The notes beneath the pieces are model-generated. The model saw only the letters and a program-made list of their open reading frames with translations. It made no database searches and had not been told where the DNA came from. A DNA stretch of 14,193 nt, from assembly GCA_945882005.1 (NCBI GenBank), contig CAMCWG010000038.1:1-14193 (forward strand). The letters are read 5' to 3'. Made by a program: the position numbers and the translations under genes. This DNA comes from Bordetella parapertussis (GTDB lineage Bacteria > Pseudomonadota > Gammaproteobacteria > Burkholderiales > Burkholderiaceae_B). Positions 13,814-14,193 of this stretch are shown here, in pieces; positions within the stretch are counted from its first letter, which is position 1, and each line of letters opens with the position of its first letter.

Positions 13814-14193
13814 TTACTTGAGTAACAGCCGAATATCGTGAACTAATGCAGCGCTACCAGCCGTATTGCTTACCAGCACACGCGCCTCACCTTTTGGGTC
13901 AAGCAAATAGAACGACGAGCTGTGGTCCATGGTGTAGCCGCCCTTGGCGGCCGGCGCTTTGGCGTAATACGCCTTAAACGATGCTGCGACCTGTTTGATT
14001 TGCGCAGGGGTGCCTGTTAGCCCCAAAAAATTCGCATTAAATCCAGACACATATGCGCGGAGTACGTCGGGCGTATCGCGCTCGGGATCGACGCTAATCA
14101 TTAGTACCTGCACTCGGCTTGCCTGATCACCGAGTGACCGCAATACTTCAGAAAGCTCGGCAAGCGCTGTCGGACAAATATCGGGGCACTGGG
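13814..14193 (-). CDS. SCO1/SenC family copper-binding protein (N-terminus beyond window edge)
   Basis: Only the C-terminal 126 codons are in the window. The family has a thioredoxin-like fold, is anchored in the inner membrane facing the periplasm, and delivers copper to or reduces the CuA site of cytochrome c oxidase. The copper-binding CPDICPT motif (CxxxC) sits at the very right edge, around 14165-14190. It is followed by the family segment VQVLMISVDPERDTPDVLRAY. The conserved third copper ligand, histidine, is in TMDHSSSFYLLDPKG. All three ligands are therefore intact. The gene ends at 13814 in a small palindrome (GTTACT-TG-AGTAAC, 13813-13826). It converges on the crotonase gene with a 24 bp gap and has no visible functional link to it. 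Confidence 0.92.
   Translation of the reverse strand, partial: QCPDICPTALAELSEVLRSLGDQASRVQVLMISVDPERDTPDVLRAYVSGFNANFLGLTGTPAQIKQVAASFKAYYAKAPAAKGGYTMDHSSSFYLLDPKGEARVLVSNTAGSAALVHDIRLLLK

Noticed and set aside
13778..13826. Repeated TGGCGCAG (13778-13785 and 13791-13798) and palindrome GTTACT-TG-AGTAAC at the crotonase/SCO junction
   Set aside because: The repeat is short and partly coding, and the palindrome has a 5 bp stem without a T-run. Neither is strong enough to call a repeat element or terminator.

Overview
The window looks like chromosomal DNA of a betaproteobacterium of the order Burkholderiales, perhaps an Alcaligenaceae-like lineage. This rests on a PhaM-type PHA granule regulator, a small DUF3717-like protein, the style of GlmU, strong GGAG-type ribosome binding sites and roughly balanced base composition. 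There are no rRNA or tRNA genes, CRISPR arrays, insertion sequences or phage genes. Twelve protein genes fill almost all of the sequence, and two of them run off the edges.

Positions 1-8209 hold an accessory catabolic and uptake locus. A partial 3-hydroxyisobutyrate dehydrogenase-family gene (minus strand, start 871) diverges from a plus-strand ABC importer: binding protein, fused double permease and ATPase, 1017-5063. The importer converges, with a 15 bp gap, on a minus-strand pair: an MmgE/PrpD-family protein and a TcuA-like FAD dehydrogenase (start 8099). By sequence the transporter belongs to the 'ferric iron' (FbpABC) type. The binding protein lacks the paired tyrosines of ferric-binding proteins, and the neighbours are organic-acid enzymes. 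I infer uptake and oxidation of a di- or tricarboxylate-like compound, in the style of tricarballylate. No regulator gene is visible, but both intergenic regions carry inverted repeats. The clearest is a perfect TTGTA-T-TACAA palindrome lodged between the -35 and -10 of a putative promoter for the flavoprotein operon.

Positions 8237-12617 hold a minus-strand series in transcription order: phaM-like, glmU, a DHA2-type MFS transporter and a GT4 glycosyltransferase. Gaps are 21, 2 and 5 bp, so one operon is likely. GlmU makes UDP-GlcNAc for the cell envelope; the MFS protein and glycosyltransferase may be linked to the envelope or only co-transcribed.

Positions 12757-13789 hold a plus-strand pair diverging from phaM: a DUF3717-like protein and a crotonase-fold protein of the ECHDC3 ('FCSTP') type lacking both classical catalytic glutamates. 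They converge on a minus-strand SCO1/SenC copper protein, cut off at the right edge.

The most novel item is the 8.2 kb organic-acid locus: an atypical importer, an atypical HIBDH homologue, a TcuA-like enzyme without its usual TcuB partner in view, an MmgE/PrpD protein and candidate shared operators.
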